Positions 50,194 to 58,068 of a stretch of DNA of 64,000 nucleotides are shown in pieces. The position numbers and the translations under genes were made by a program. The stretch is from Acidobacteriota bacterium (lineage in GTDB: Bacteria > Acidobacteriota > Thermoanaerobaculia > Gp7-AA8): the NCBI GenBank assembly GCA_003223645.1, contig QHVT01000005.1, positions 1 to 64,000 of the forward strand, read 5' to 3'. Each line of letters begins with the position of its first letter. The first letter of the stretch is position 1. The notes under the pieces were generated by a model. The model searched no databases and was not told the origin of the DNA. It worked only from the letters and a program-made list of their open reading frames with translations.

Positions 50194-50266
50194 AAAAAGG
50201 GCGGCCTCTCGGCCGCCCTTACGAATGCCCCGTGCGACGGGACTCAAGCCATTCGTCGCATGACTA
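50194..50266 (-). terminator. intrinsic terminator with conserved leader element, copy B
   Basis: On the minus strand after nrdJ, AAGGGCGGCC-GAGA-GGCCGCCC is followed by TTTTTGG. The bases before it share GCGACGAATGGCTTGAGTCCCG and CGTAAGGGCGGC-type words with the element after the amide hydrolase (35573-35660). In this copy the conserved part starts at the nrdJ stop codon itself. The remaining gap up to 50051 holds nothing else that I recognise. Confidence 0.75.
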
Positions 50267-53143
50267 CGAGCATCCACTGGTCGAGCCGCAGTTGAGGCAT
50301 TTGTAGCAGGCGCCGTTACGGACCATGATCGAGCCGCAGTCGCTGCAGCTGGGGGCGTCCTGCTGGTAGAGGAACGTGCCCTGTTTGATGGGGTTGGGCT
50401 TGTCGGCGTCTTTGGGCGGGATCATGAAGCCGACCACTTTCCCCGGCTCGGCGGCGATTGCGGTTGGCGCGAGTGGGGCGGTGGCGGTGGCGATCCTGTC
50501 GATGAAGGAATAGTCGCTCGCGGTGGGAGGGGTGACGTTGGACGCCGACGCCTGTAGGCCGGACGGCGACTCTTCGCGGAGGACTACGCCGGCGTGCTCC
50601 TGGCTCTCGCGATCGAGGAATTTGATCGCCAGCCATTTGAAAATGTAGTCCATGATCGATTTGGTCATCGGGATTTCGGGGTTTTTGGTGAATCCCGAGG
50701 GCTCGAATCTCGTGTGAGTGAATTTGTCGACGAGGAGCTGGAGCGGGACGCCGTGCTGTAATGCGAGGGACGTCATGGTGGCGAAGCTGTCCATGAGGCC
50801 GGAAATGGTCGAGCCTTCTTTGGCCATGGTGATGAAGATCTCGCCGGGGCTGCCGTCCTCGTATTTGCCGACGGTGATGTAGCCTTCGTGGCCGCCGATG
50901 GAGAATTTGTGGGTAATGGACTCACGCTCGTCGGGGAGTTTTCTCCGGACGGCGGTCGGGGTGACGCCGAGGGCCTCGAGCTGCGATTTTTCTCTCGCGG
51001 TGGAGAGAGGCTGGGAGCGTTTGCAGCCGTCGCGGTAGACGGCAACGGCCTTCAGTCCGAGCTTCCACGCTTCGTAATAGGCGTTCTCGATCTCCTCGAC
51101 CGTGGCCGTCGAGGGCATGTTGATGGTCTTGGAGATCGCGCCGCTGATGAAGGGCTGGACGGCGCCCATCATCTTGAGGTGGCCCATGTGGTGGATCGAG
51201 CGCGTGCCGTTGGCGGGCTTGAACGCGCAGTCGAAGACCTGCAGGTACTGGTCGATGAGATGCGGCGCACCTTCAATGGTGTCGTTCTCGTTGATGTACT
51301 CGACGATTTCCTTGGCCTGCTTGGCGTCGTAGCCGAGGCGCTTCAATGCCGTCGGAACGGTATTGTTGACGATCTTCAGCATTCCGCCGCCGACGAGCTT
51401 CTTGTATTTCACGAGCGCGATGTCGGGCTCGATGCCGGTGGTGTCGCAATCCATCATGAACGCGATCGTGCCGGTCGGCGCGAGGACGGAGATCTGGGCG
51501 TTGCGATAGCCGTGCTCCTGGCCTAACGCATAGGCCTCGTCCCAAACCGTGCAGGCGGCGTCGGCGAGATCGGCCGGCAGCGAGCGGACGTCGATGCGAT
51601 AGGCGGAGCGGCGGTGTTTGTCGATGACGCGGAGGAACGGCTCTTCATTGGCGGCGTATCCGGCGAACGGCCCGAGCTTCGCGGCAATGCGCGCCGACTG
51701 CGCGTACGACTCGCCGGAGAGAATCGACGTCATGGCGGCGGCGTACTGGCGGCCTTCTTCGCTGTCATAAGGAACGCCGCGGGCCATGAGCAGTGCGCCG
51801 AGGTTTGCGTAACCGATGCCGAGGGGACGGAAGGCGTGCGAATTTTCCTCGATGGCCTTCGTCGGATACGACGCGTAATCGACGACGATTTCCTGCGCCG
51901 TAATCACCACGCGCAATGCGGCGCGATAGGCCTCGACGTCGAATCCGGCGGTCTCGCTGTAGAACTTCATCAGGTTCAGGGAAGCGAGATTGCACGCGGA
52001 GTCGTCGAGGAACATGTACTCGCTGCAGGGATTGGAGGCATTGATGCGCGCGGTGTTCGGGCAGGGATGCCAGTCATTGACGGTCGAGTCGAACTGCAAT
52101 CCCGGATCGCCGCAGACCCACGCCGACTGCGCCATGCGGCGCATGAGATCGCGCGCTTTGTAGGTGTCCATGACACGTTTATCGGTGACCGCGTGCGTGC
52201 TCCAGTCGTTGTCCTTCTCATACGCGCGCATGAATTCGTCGGTCACGCGCACGGAGTGGTTGGCATTCTGGAAATGGACGGAGTCATACGCGCCGCCGGG
52301 TGCGTTGAACGCGCCGTCATAACCGGCTTCAATGAGGGCCCACGCTTTGCGCTCTTCGCGCTCTTTGCACTCGATGAAATCGACGACGTCGGGATGGTCG
52401 GCATTGAGGATGACCATCTTCGCGGCGCGGCGGGTCTTGCCGCCCGACTTGATCACGCCGGCGAACGAGTCGTAGCCGCGCATGAAGGAGACCGGACCGG
52501 AGGCGGTGCCGCCGCCGGCGAGCAGCTCGCGCGACGAGCGAATGCTCGAAAGGTTCGATCCTGTCCCCGATCCATACTTGAACAGCATCCCCTCGGTCTT
52601 CGCGAGTCCGAGGATCGACTCCATCGTGTCCTGGACGGAGTTGATGAAGCACGCCGAGCACTGCGGGCGCTCTTCAATGCCGACGTTGAACCAGACCGGC
52701 GAATTGAATGAGGCCATCTGATAGAGAAGGATGTGCGCGAGCTCGTCGCGGAACGTGTCGCCGTCGGCCTCGGTGGCGAAATAGCCGCCTTCGCGTCCCC
52801 ACTGCGTGATCGTGCGGACGACGCGGCCGATCAGCTGGCGCGCCGATGTCTCGCGGTCAGGCGTGCCGAGGTGGCCGCGGAAGTATTTCGAGACCACGAC
52901 GTTGGTCGCCATCTGCGACCAGAACCGCGGCATCTCGACTTCCTTCTGCTCGAAGACCACCGAGCCGTTCTCGTTGGTAATGGCGGCGGTGCGGAGGTCC
53001 CATTCACAGGTGTCGTAGACGTCGACACCCGGCTTCGTGAAATAGCGCTCGATCTCGATTCCGCCTGTTTTCGTCTCCTTCTTCGCGGCCTTGCTGCCGC
53101 GAGATGACGTGCGCGAGCGAACCGACAAATCGATGGTGGTCAT
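50264..53143 (-). CDS. nrdJ: adenosylcobalamin-dependent (class II) ribonucleotide reductase
   Basis: A 959-residue enzyme that reduces ribonucleotides to deoxyribonucleotides with vitamin B12. NPCSEYMFLDDSACNLASLNL holds active-site residues, and APTGTIAFMMDCDTTGIEP is the conserved loop. SACFINS, KYGSGTGSNLSS and GGGTASGPVSFM fit NrdJ, as does the C-terminal zinc-binding tail with CSDCGS and CYKCLNCGS. The length is typical of single-chain NrdJ. ATG 53143 follows AAGGAGAG. Two NrdR-box-like sites lie about 440 bases upstream. No other ribonucleotide reductase is in the window. Confidence 0.95.
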   Translation of the reverse strand: MTTIDLSVRSRTSSRGSKAAKKETKTGGIEIERYFTKPGVDVYDTCEWDLRTAAITNENGSVVFEQKEVEMPRFWSQMATNVVVSKYFRGHLGTPDRETSARQLIGRVVRTITQWGREGGYFATEADGDTFRDELAHILLYQMASFNSPVWFNVGIEERPQCSACFINSVQDTMESILGLAKTEGMLFKYGSGTGSNLSSIRSSRELLAGGGTASGPVSFMRGYDSFAGVIKSGGKTRRAAKMVILNADHPDVVDFIECKEREERKAWALIEAGYDGAFNAPGGAYDSVHFQNANHSVRVTDEFMRAYEKDNDWSTHAVTDKRVMDTYKARDLMRRMAQSAWVCGDPGLQFDSTVNDWHPCPNTARINASNPCSEYMFLDDSACNLASLNLMKFYSETAGFDVEAYRAALRVVITAQEIVVDYASYPTKAIEENSHAFRPLGIGYANLGALLMARGVPYDSEEGRQYAAAMTSILSGESYAQSARIAAKLGPFAGYAANEEPFLRVIDKHRRSAYRIDVRSLPADLADAACTVWDEAYALGQEHGYRNAQISVLAPTGTIAFMMDCDTTGIEPDIALVKYKKLVGGGMLKIVNNTVPTALKRLGYDAKQAKEIVEYINENDTIEGAPHLIDQYLQVFDCAFKPANGTRSIHHMGHLKMMGAVQPFISGAISKTINMPSTATVEEIENAYYEAWKLGLKAVAVYRDGCKRSQPLSTAREKSQLEALGVTPTAVRRKLPDERESITHKFSIGGHEGYITVGKYEDGSPGEIFITMAKEGSTISGLMDSFATMTSLALQHGVPLQLLVDKFTHTRFEPSGFTKNPEIPMTKSIMDYIFKWLAIKFLDRESQEHAGVVLREESPSGLQASASNVTPPTASDYSFIDRIATATAPLAPTAIAAEPGKVVGFMIPPKDADKPNPIKQGTFLYQQDAPSCSDCGSIMVRNGACYKCLNCGSTSGCS

Positions 53144-53540
53144 GACTGAACTCTCCTTCTCACTTTCACTCTCACCGTTCCAGAAACAAAAAAGTAGAGG
53201 AGGATCGTTCGACCTGCCATCGAAGGAATTCAGCCGGCGGCGCTCAGTCGGACCTTGTGCAGAGCAGCACCGGGACTCTGACGTCCCTCTGATCGAAAAA
53301 CCGTCCCCTACCTCCCCCATCACCGTGAAGCCGAAGCTTCACATCGACATCAACGAAACGAGGCGCGGGCCATCCCTGACGATGGCACTTGAGGCACCGC
53401 GGACTTGACTTGGACTGACACCTGAAAATCGCGAATCCGGAGCGAAACGGAGTGCACCGGGGTGCGGGTTCCAGGACGAATCTGATGCTTCAAATCGTTC
53501 ATGTCCTCCCTCGCTTCGCTACGTTGTTTTGATGGGAGAC

Positions 53541-53570
53541 AAGCTACGCCCGGCACCTCCTGCATGTCAA
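53541..53570 (-). promoter_or_regulatory. nrdJ promoter candidate
   Basis: On the minus strand TTGACA (complement of 53565-53570) and TAGCTT (complement of 53541-53546) are 18 bases apart. They lie just downstream of the NrdR-like boxes. If used, the leader before nrdJ is about 390 bases long. Confidence 0.5.
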
Positions 53571-53578
53571 GTAGAGCG

Positions 53579-53625
53579 ACACAATATCTTGTGGTCGCCT
53601 GCAAATAGAACACAACATCATGAGT
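53579..53625 (-). promoter_or_regulatory. tandem NrdR boxes
   Basis: ACACAATATCTTGTGG (53579-53594) and ACACAACATCATGAGT (53610-53625) match the NrdR consensus ACACWATATATWGTGT at about 13 and 12 of 16 positions. Their centres are 31 bases apart, the usual spacing for NrdR, which represses ribonucleotide reductase genes when dATP is high. Confidence 0.7.
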
Positions 53626-54015
53626 AAGTATTCGTTTTTGCAGTGGTTTACCGGATTACAGTCGAATTCTGGAACGTGAGGCTTTTCCGCCACTCTTCCT
53701 TAGATTTCTGACAGGTTTTCCGCAGGGTTATTCACAGAGAGCAACCGCGAATTTATCAAGTTTTAAGCGGTTTTTTGACAGGTTTTGCACAGCTTTTCCG
53801 TGGCAATTATCAGCAACACAGGCAATTCGAATTTCATCAGCTTTTTCGAAGTCATTTCCGGAGCGAATTAGCGGACCCGAGCATAGAAAAAGTGGCGAAA
53901 AGCAGGCGGTATGGCCCGGCTGCGGAAAATCGATCCGCGGCGTGGAGGAATCCACTATTGGTAGTGGCTGCGCGCCTGTTTGCACACAAAATGTGGCACG
54001 TGGAACAGTGCTGCG
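53626..54015. other. AT-richer gene-free region with DnaA-box-like words
   Basis: This 390-base stretch is richer in A and T than its surroundings. TTATTCACA at about 53727 is one base off the DnaA box TTATCCACA. A direct repeat TGACAGGTTTTNCNCAG occurs near 53710 and 53778. TTTTGCACA and TTTTCCGTGG words are also present. No gene is seen. It may be regulatory for nrdJ or a DnaA-bound site; dnaA and dnaN are not near. Confidence 0.35.
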
Positions 54016-54975
54016 TCAGTAGTCACCGGACGCGCCGGCGCCGCCGAACTCGCCGCCGCCATCTTCGCGCGACGTTGTGACATTTGATGTGTGATGCGCC
54101 GGCTGCATGGCAATCGTTGCCGCAATCGCGAGCACGTCGTCGGCCGTCGTGAGTTTTTCCCGCGTCGCGACGAAACCTCGGGTGCGGTCGCGCAGGAGGC
54201 GCGAGACGACGATCGACATTGTGAGGAGAAACGCGCCGCCGATCGCGAGCTTCGCTTCGAGCACGAGCATCGACAGCTCGCGACCGATCTCGATCGATGC
54301 GATCGCGAATCCGATCGCGGAGGCGAGAAAGAATGCGTGATGGCGCCTGGCGATCGCGAACGCGACTGCGATGCAGCCGAAGGCGGCGTACAACGCGATG
54401 GTCGTCCATCGCCACGCCGCATCCGCTTCGGCGTAACCGGCGATTGGCAGCGTGAGCGCGATGGCGATGAAGAGCCACTCCGTCGATGGCCGTCGCCAGG
54501 TGCGCGACAGCAGCACGATCGCGATCGTCGCGACGACGAGCGCGAACAAAACGCCGAGGTCCCACTTCCGCTCGAAGTAGTGCATCGCGAATCCGGCGGC
54601 GAGCGCGCCGAAGAGCGGGTTGCGCACGCGCGCGCCGGCGATCGCCGCGGCCGCGCCGAGAACGAGCATCGCCTCCGGCTTGCCGCTGTTCGGCAGCTCG
54701 GAGATGAACGCGAACAGCGCGCCGATCCAGAGCGCGGACTCGACGCCGGTGCGAAACCAGCGCTGGCGGCGGATCAGGTACTCCGCGAGCGCGAGCGCCG
54801 CGATGCCGGTGATGATGCCGTGATCGCCGGCGGCTTTGTAGAGCGTGTAAACGCCGATGCCGGTAAGGACGAAGAAGACGGCCTGCGCGAAGAGGTTGTA
54901 GGCGCGCCAAGGCACGTCGATCGCGACTCCGGTCAGCTCGCGCACGGCGAGCGCGCGTTCATGTTCTACGTTCAT
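54016..54975 (-). CDS. multi-helix membrane protein (DUF4401/DUF2157-like)
   Basis: A 319-residue protein with about 9-10 membrane helices and short loops. It overlaps the end of the upstream DUF2157-like gene by 17 bases. In many bacteria DUF2157 genes are followed by a DUF4401 gene and a GDYXXLXY gene, and this gene has the position and topology of the second. The end GGGEFGGAGASGDY is glycine-rich. The function of this family is not known. Confidence 0.65.
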   Translation of the reverse strand: MNVEHERALAVRELTGVAIDVPWRAYNLFAQAVFFVLTGIGVYTLYKAAGDHGIITGIAALALAEYLIRRQRWFRTGVESALWIGALFAFISELPNSGKPEAMLVLGAAAAIAGARVRNPLFGALAAGFAMHYFERKWDLGVLFALVVATIAIVLLSRTWRRPSTEWLFIAIALTLPIAGYAEADAAWRWTTIALYAAFGCIAVAFAIARRHHAFFLASAIGFAIASIEIGRELSMLVLEAKLAIGGAFLLTMSIVVSRLLRDRTRGFVATREKLTTADDVLAIAATIAMQPAHHTSNVTTSREDGGGEFGGAGASGDY

Positions 54976-55984
54976 GGAAGCGATTGCGAATGAAGATCAG
55001 GGCGACGACGCCTGCGATCATGGAGACGAAGACCGCGAGCGCGAGTTGTGTGTCTTGGAGATGCTTGAACAGCGGAGCATCGGCCGCGATGAGCGCGTAA
55101 ATGAATCCGTAGAGCACGAAGGATTCAGCGCGCCGCCGGAAGCCCCACCAGATCACGAGCAGCGCGAACGCGAGCGCGAGGACGCAGCCGAGGTAAAAGG
55201 TCTCGTCTTCGCGGAGCAGCGACAGCGAGCCCCACAAAGTGAGATTCGCGGCAAAGTGCTCGAAAACGCGAAGGAATTCACGCCCCTCATCCGGCCTTCG
55301 GCCACCTTCTACCCGCAAGCGGGGAGAAGGGCCACCCTCCCCTTCGTCGCCCCTCGCCCCGCTTGCGGGGAGAGGGTGGCGCGGAGCGCCGGGTGAGGGG
55401 CCGAGCGTGACACGATGAAGTTGCCGCCACCCGAGCACGAGTCCCGCCGTCACGAACGCGCGCGGCGCAAAGTCGTCGGAGAAAATCAACGCGCTTCGCT
55501 CGATCCCCATCCATGCCGCCAATGCGCTGATCGACAGCGACAGCAGCATCCGCGATCGATACGCATACGCGCCCGCTCCATGCAGCACCGCGAGAATCAA
55601 GAAGTGCCTCGGCCACGCGTGGTCGAGCAGATGAAACTGCGCCTCGATGAATGCGAAGTCGCCGCTGAGGAGGAGCGCGCCGAGAAGGAGGACATAGTCG
55701 TCGGCGATCGTCGCGCGTGTGCGGCGCCACCAGACCCACGCGTAGCACGCGATCGCCGCGAGCGCCATCAGCATTGCCAGCGCGACCGGGCCGATGCGAT
55801 CGAGGTTGTTCTTCAGCACGATGCCGGCGGCGGTGGCGAGCAGCATCGCGCCGGCCCACGCGGCGATGCGCAGCTCGGGATAGAGCGAGAAGACTTCGCG
55901 GCGCTCGCGCGCGATCAGCGCATCGGCGCGGATGTCGCCGAGGGTGGGGCGAAGCTGGTCGATCTCTATTTCGAGGGAGAGCAC
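54959..55984 (-). CDS. DUF2157-like membrane protein with repeat insertion
   Basis: A 341-residue protein that begins with a short soluble N-terminus (LRPTLGDIRADALIARERRE) and has about 8-9 helices (AWAGAMLLATAAGIVL, DDYVLLLGALLLSGDFAFIE, FLILAVLHGAGAYAYRSRML). A CCCCTCATCC-type element at 55282-55401 adds about 40 hydrophilic residues (RHPLPASGARGDEGEG) in a loop. The start GTG 55984 has no clear ribosome site. It heads a two-gene operon with the next membrane protein. Confidence 0.68.
   Translation of the reverse strand: MLSLEIEIDQLRPTLGDIRADALIARERREVFSLYPELRIAAWAGAMLLATAAGIVLKNNLDRIGPVALAMLMALAAIACYAWVWWRRTRATIADDYVLLLGALLLSGDFAFIEAQFHLLDHAWPRHFLILAVLHGAGAYAYRSRMLLSLSISALAAWMGIERSALIFSDDFAPRAFVTAGLVLGWRQLHRVTLGPSPGAPRHPLPASGARGDEGEGGPSPRLRVEGGRRPDEGREFLRVFEHFAANLTLWGSLSLLREDETFYLGCVLALAFALLVIWWGFRRRAESFVLYGFIYALIAADAPLFKHLQDTQLALAVFVSMIAGVVALIFIRNRFHERRT
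55282..55401. repeat. CCCCTCATCC...GGGTGAGGGG element inside DUF2157-like gene
   Basis: A 120-base copy of the family at 28323, with inner CCCGCAAGCGGGGAGAAGG and CCCCGCTTGCGGGGAGAGGG stems. It is in frame in the membrane protein gene. Confidence 0.88.
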
Positions 55985-56095
55985 GTCACCATGAGTTTAA
56001 TGAAACCATCGCAGTCTCGCGCGCATCGCGCGTGGGCAGTTGCCTGCCGGGATGACCGGAGATCCCGCGTCTGCGCGCGGGATAAACTGAAAGAG

Positions 56096-57094
56096 TCAGA
56101 CAAGATACGCCACTGCGAATCCCACCTGCGCGGCCATCATCATCAGATACATGTGCCGCCATGACGGATGGTTTTCCGTCGACGTCAGCTCGTCGGGATT
56201 GCGGACGATCAGCCACACGGTGTACGCGCCCCACAGCGCGAGGACGATGCCGAGGATGGTGAGGAACGTGGCGTTGCCGGTGAGAATGCCGCTGCGCGCG
56301 CCGACCGGCATGAGCAGCCACGGGAAGATGAAGAACGGCGAGATCATCCATGCGGCTTTGCGCACGCCATAGCGGATCGGCAGCGTGCGGCAGCCGCCGG
56401 CGCGATCGCCTTCCATGTCGCTGAAGTCTTTCGTCGACGCGGCACCGAGGAGGAAGAGCATGAAGATCGAGCCGATGAACCACGGCTCGGCGAAATGCGC
56501 GCGCGCGACCATCGTCCAGCCCGCGACTTTGAGCAGACATCCGCGCGGGATCGCGATCGTCAGGTTCGCGCCGATCGGATGCGCCTTCGTGCGGCCGAAC
56601 GCGGGGACGGAGTAGACGAACGTCGAGACCAGCGCGATGACGTAGATCAAAAAGCATTCGTGCCATCGCAGCGGCGCGAAGAGTTTCTGCGTCCAGGCGG
56701 TGAACGGATAAACGACCACGAGCCAGGTCGGGATCGTGCCGAGGGCGTACATGATCCAGGTGAAGATCCAGGCCTCGCGGATCGAGACGTCGCCGGTGAC
56801 GATCGGGCGATTGGGTTTGTTGATGCGATCGATCTCGAGGTCGTAGATCTGGTTGAGCGTGTTGTTGGCGGCGTTGAGGAACGCGGCGCAGAGGGAGCCG
56901 AGCGCGACGGTCAGGATGACGGACGCGGTGACGGCGCGCGTGGGATCGGGATTGTGCGCGGAGCCCCACGCGCAGATGGCACCGGAAATGATGCCCAGGA
57001 GCGGCGGGAGGAGCGTGAAGGGGCGCGCGAGCCTAAGGTAGCGGTTCAAGGCGGCCGTAGTGTATGGGATGATGCGCGCCGTGGTTGCACGCAA
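56096..57094 (-). CDS. UbiA-family prenyltransferase
   Basis: A protein of about 332 residues with 8-9 membrane helices. The first aspartate motif is NNTLNQIYDLEIDRINKPNR (the usual NDxxDxxxD with D-x3-D kept) and the second DFSDMEGDRAGGCRTLP. Both bind Mg-prenyl diphosphate. Relatives attach isoprenoid chains to aromatic rings or to glycerol phosphate; NKPNRPIV is common to chlorophyll synthase-like and geranylgeranylglycerol-phosphate synthase-like enzymes. The acceptor is unknown. The start is unsure: TTG 57094 or TTG 57049. Confidence 0.85.
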   Translation of the reverse strand: MRATTARIIPYTTAALNRYLRLARPFTLLPPLLGIISGAICAWGSAHNPDPTRAVTASVILTVALGSLCAAFLNAANNTLNQIYDLEIDRINKPNRPIVTGDVSIREAWIFTWIMYALGTIPTWLVVVYPFTAWTQKLFAPLRWHECFLIYVIALVSTFVYSVPAFGRTKAHPIGANLTIAIPRGCLLKVAGWTMVARAHFAEPWFIGSIFMLFLLGAASTKDFSDMEGDRAGGCRTLPIRYGVRKAAWMISPFFIFPWLLMPVGARSGILTGNATFLTILGIVLALWGAYTVWLIVRNPDELTSTENHPSWRHMYLMMMAAQVGFAVAYLV

Positions 57095-57146
57095 GCCTTT
57101 ATTCGATAATGAGGAAGCCGATTATGGCGATTCCGCCCGCAGCACC

Positions 57147-57902
57147 ATGAGCGAAAACAAAATTGCCCTGTTCATCGACTTCGAGAACATCGCCATCGGG
57201 GTGATGGACGCGAAGTACAAGAAGTTCGAGATCAGTCTCCTCCTCGAGCGCATTCTCGAGAAGGGGAAGGTCGTGGTGAAGCGCGCGTATTGCGACTGGG
57301 ACAAGTTCCCGGACTACAAGCGCGAGCTGCACGAGGCGGCGATCGAGCTGATCGAGATCCCGGGACGCGGATATTCGGGGAAGAACTCGGCCGACATCCG
57401 CATGGCCGTCGACGCGATGGACATGTGCTGGTCGAAGGAGCACATCGACACGTTCGTCGTGGCGTCGGGCGACTCCGACTTCTCTCCGCTGGTGTCGAAG
57501 CTGAAGGAGAACGACAAGTACGTGATCGGCGTCGGCGTGAAGAACTCGTCGAGCGATCTCCTGATCGACAACTGCGACGAGTTCATCTTCTACGAAGACC
57601 TCGTGCGCGTGGTGCAGAAGGCGCCCGCGGTGGCGATGGGCGACAAGAAGAAACAGGAAGTGTTCAAGCTGCTCATCGACTCCATCAAGGCGCTCATGCG
57701 CGAGAACAAAGAGATTCTCTGGGGCTCGATGGTGAAGCAGACGATGCAGCGCAAGAAGCCGACGTTCAACGAGGAGTATTACGGCTACAACACGTTCAGC
57801 GATCTGCTCGAGGACGCGCAGACGAACAACATCATCAAGATCAAGAAGGATCTGAAGTCGGGGTCTTACGTGATCACGGGGTTTGCGCAGCCGGCGGCGT
57901 GA
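57147..57902 (+). CDS. NYN-domain protein with C-terminal LOTUS/OST-HTH domain
   Basis: A 251-residue protein. The NYN (PIN-like nuclease) domain covers residues about 5-155: IALFIDFENIAIG gives the first aspartates, and SADIRMAVDAMDM and VVASGDSDFSPLV the others. Its acidic set is complete, so RNase activity is likely. Residues 175-245 fit an OST-HTH/LOTUS RNA-binding domain (LIDSIKALMRENKEILWGSM, then FNEEYYGYNTFSDLLED). This pair is known from LabA/DUF88 proteins. Substrate is unknown. ATG 57147 is chosen for the N-terminus of the fold. Confidence 0.88.
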   Translation: MSENKIALFIDFENIAIGVMDAKYKKFEISLLLERILEKGKVVVKRAYCDWDKFPDYKRELHEAAIELIEIPGRGYSGKNSADIRMAVDAMDMCWSKEHIDTFVVASGDSDFSPLVSKLKENDKYVIGVGVKNSSSDLLIDNCDEFIFYEDLVRVVQKAPAVAMGDKKKQEVFKLLIDSIKALMRENKEILWGSMVKQTMQRKKPTFNEEYYGYNTFSDLLEDAQTNNIIKIKKDLKSGSYVITGFAQPAA

Positions 57903-57904
57903 AA

Positions 57905-58068
57905 GGCTCATGGGCTCATGGGCTCATGGGCTCATAGGAGGCCGCCGCCCACCCACGGTTCTTCTATGCGGCTATGAGCCTGTGCGCCTCTGCGCCTATG
58001 AGCCTGTGCGCCTCTGCGCCTATGAGCCTGTGCGACTATGGCGCCTGTGCGCGCCTATGAGCCTGCGT
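57905..58068. repeat. GGCTCATG and 24-bp CCTATGAGCCTGTGCG repeats
   Basis: Four GGGCTCAT copies (57905-57938) are followed by a spacer and three tandem copies of a 24-base unit starting CCTATGAGCCTGTGCG (about 57975-58045). The two sets are inverted relative to each other. The end of the block supplies the TAG stop and last codons (AGS) of the M28 peptidase. Confidence 0.8.

Noticed and set aside
53144-53540. Cobalamin riboswitch in the nrdJ leader
   Set aside because: I searched the minus strand for the B12 box and the core GCCACTG-type words and found neither.
55717-56055. An Arg-rich open frame on the plus strand near 56 kb
   Set aside because: It is a shadow of the DUF2157-like gene and has no domain.
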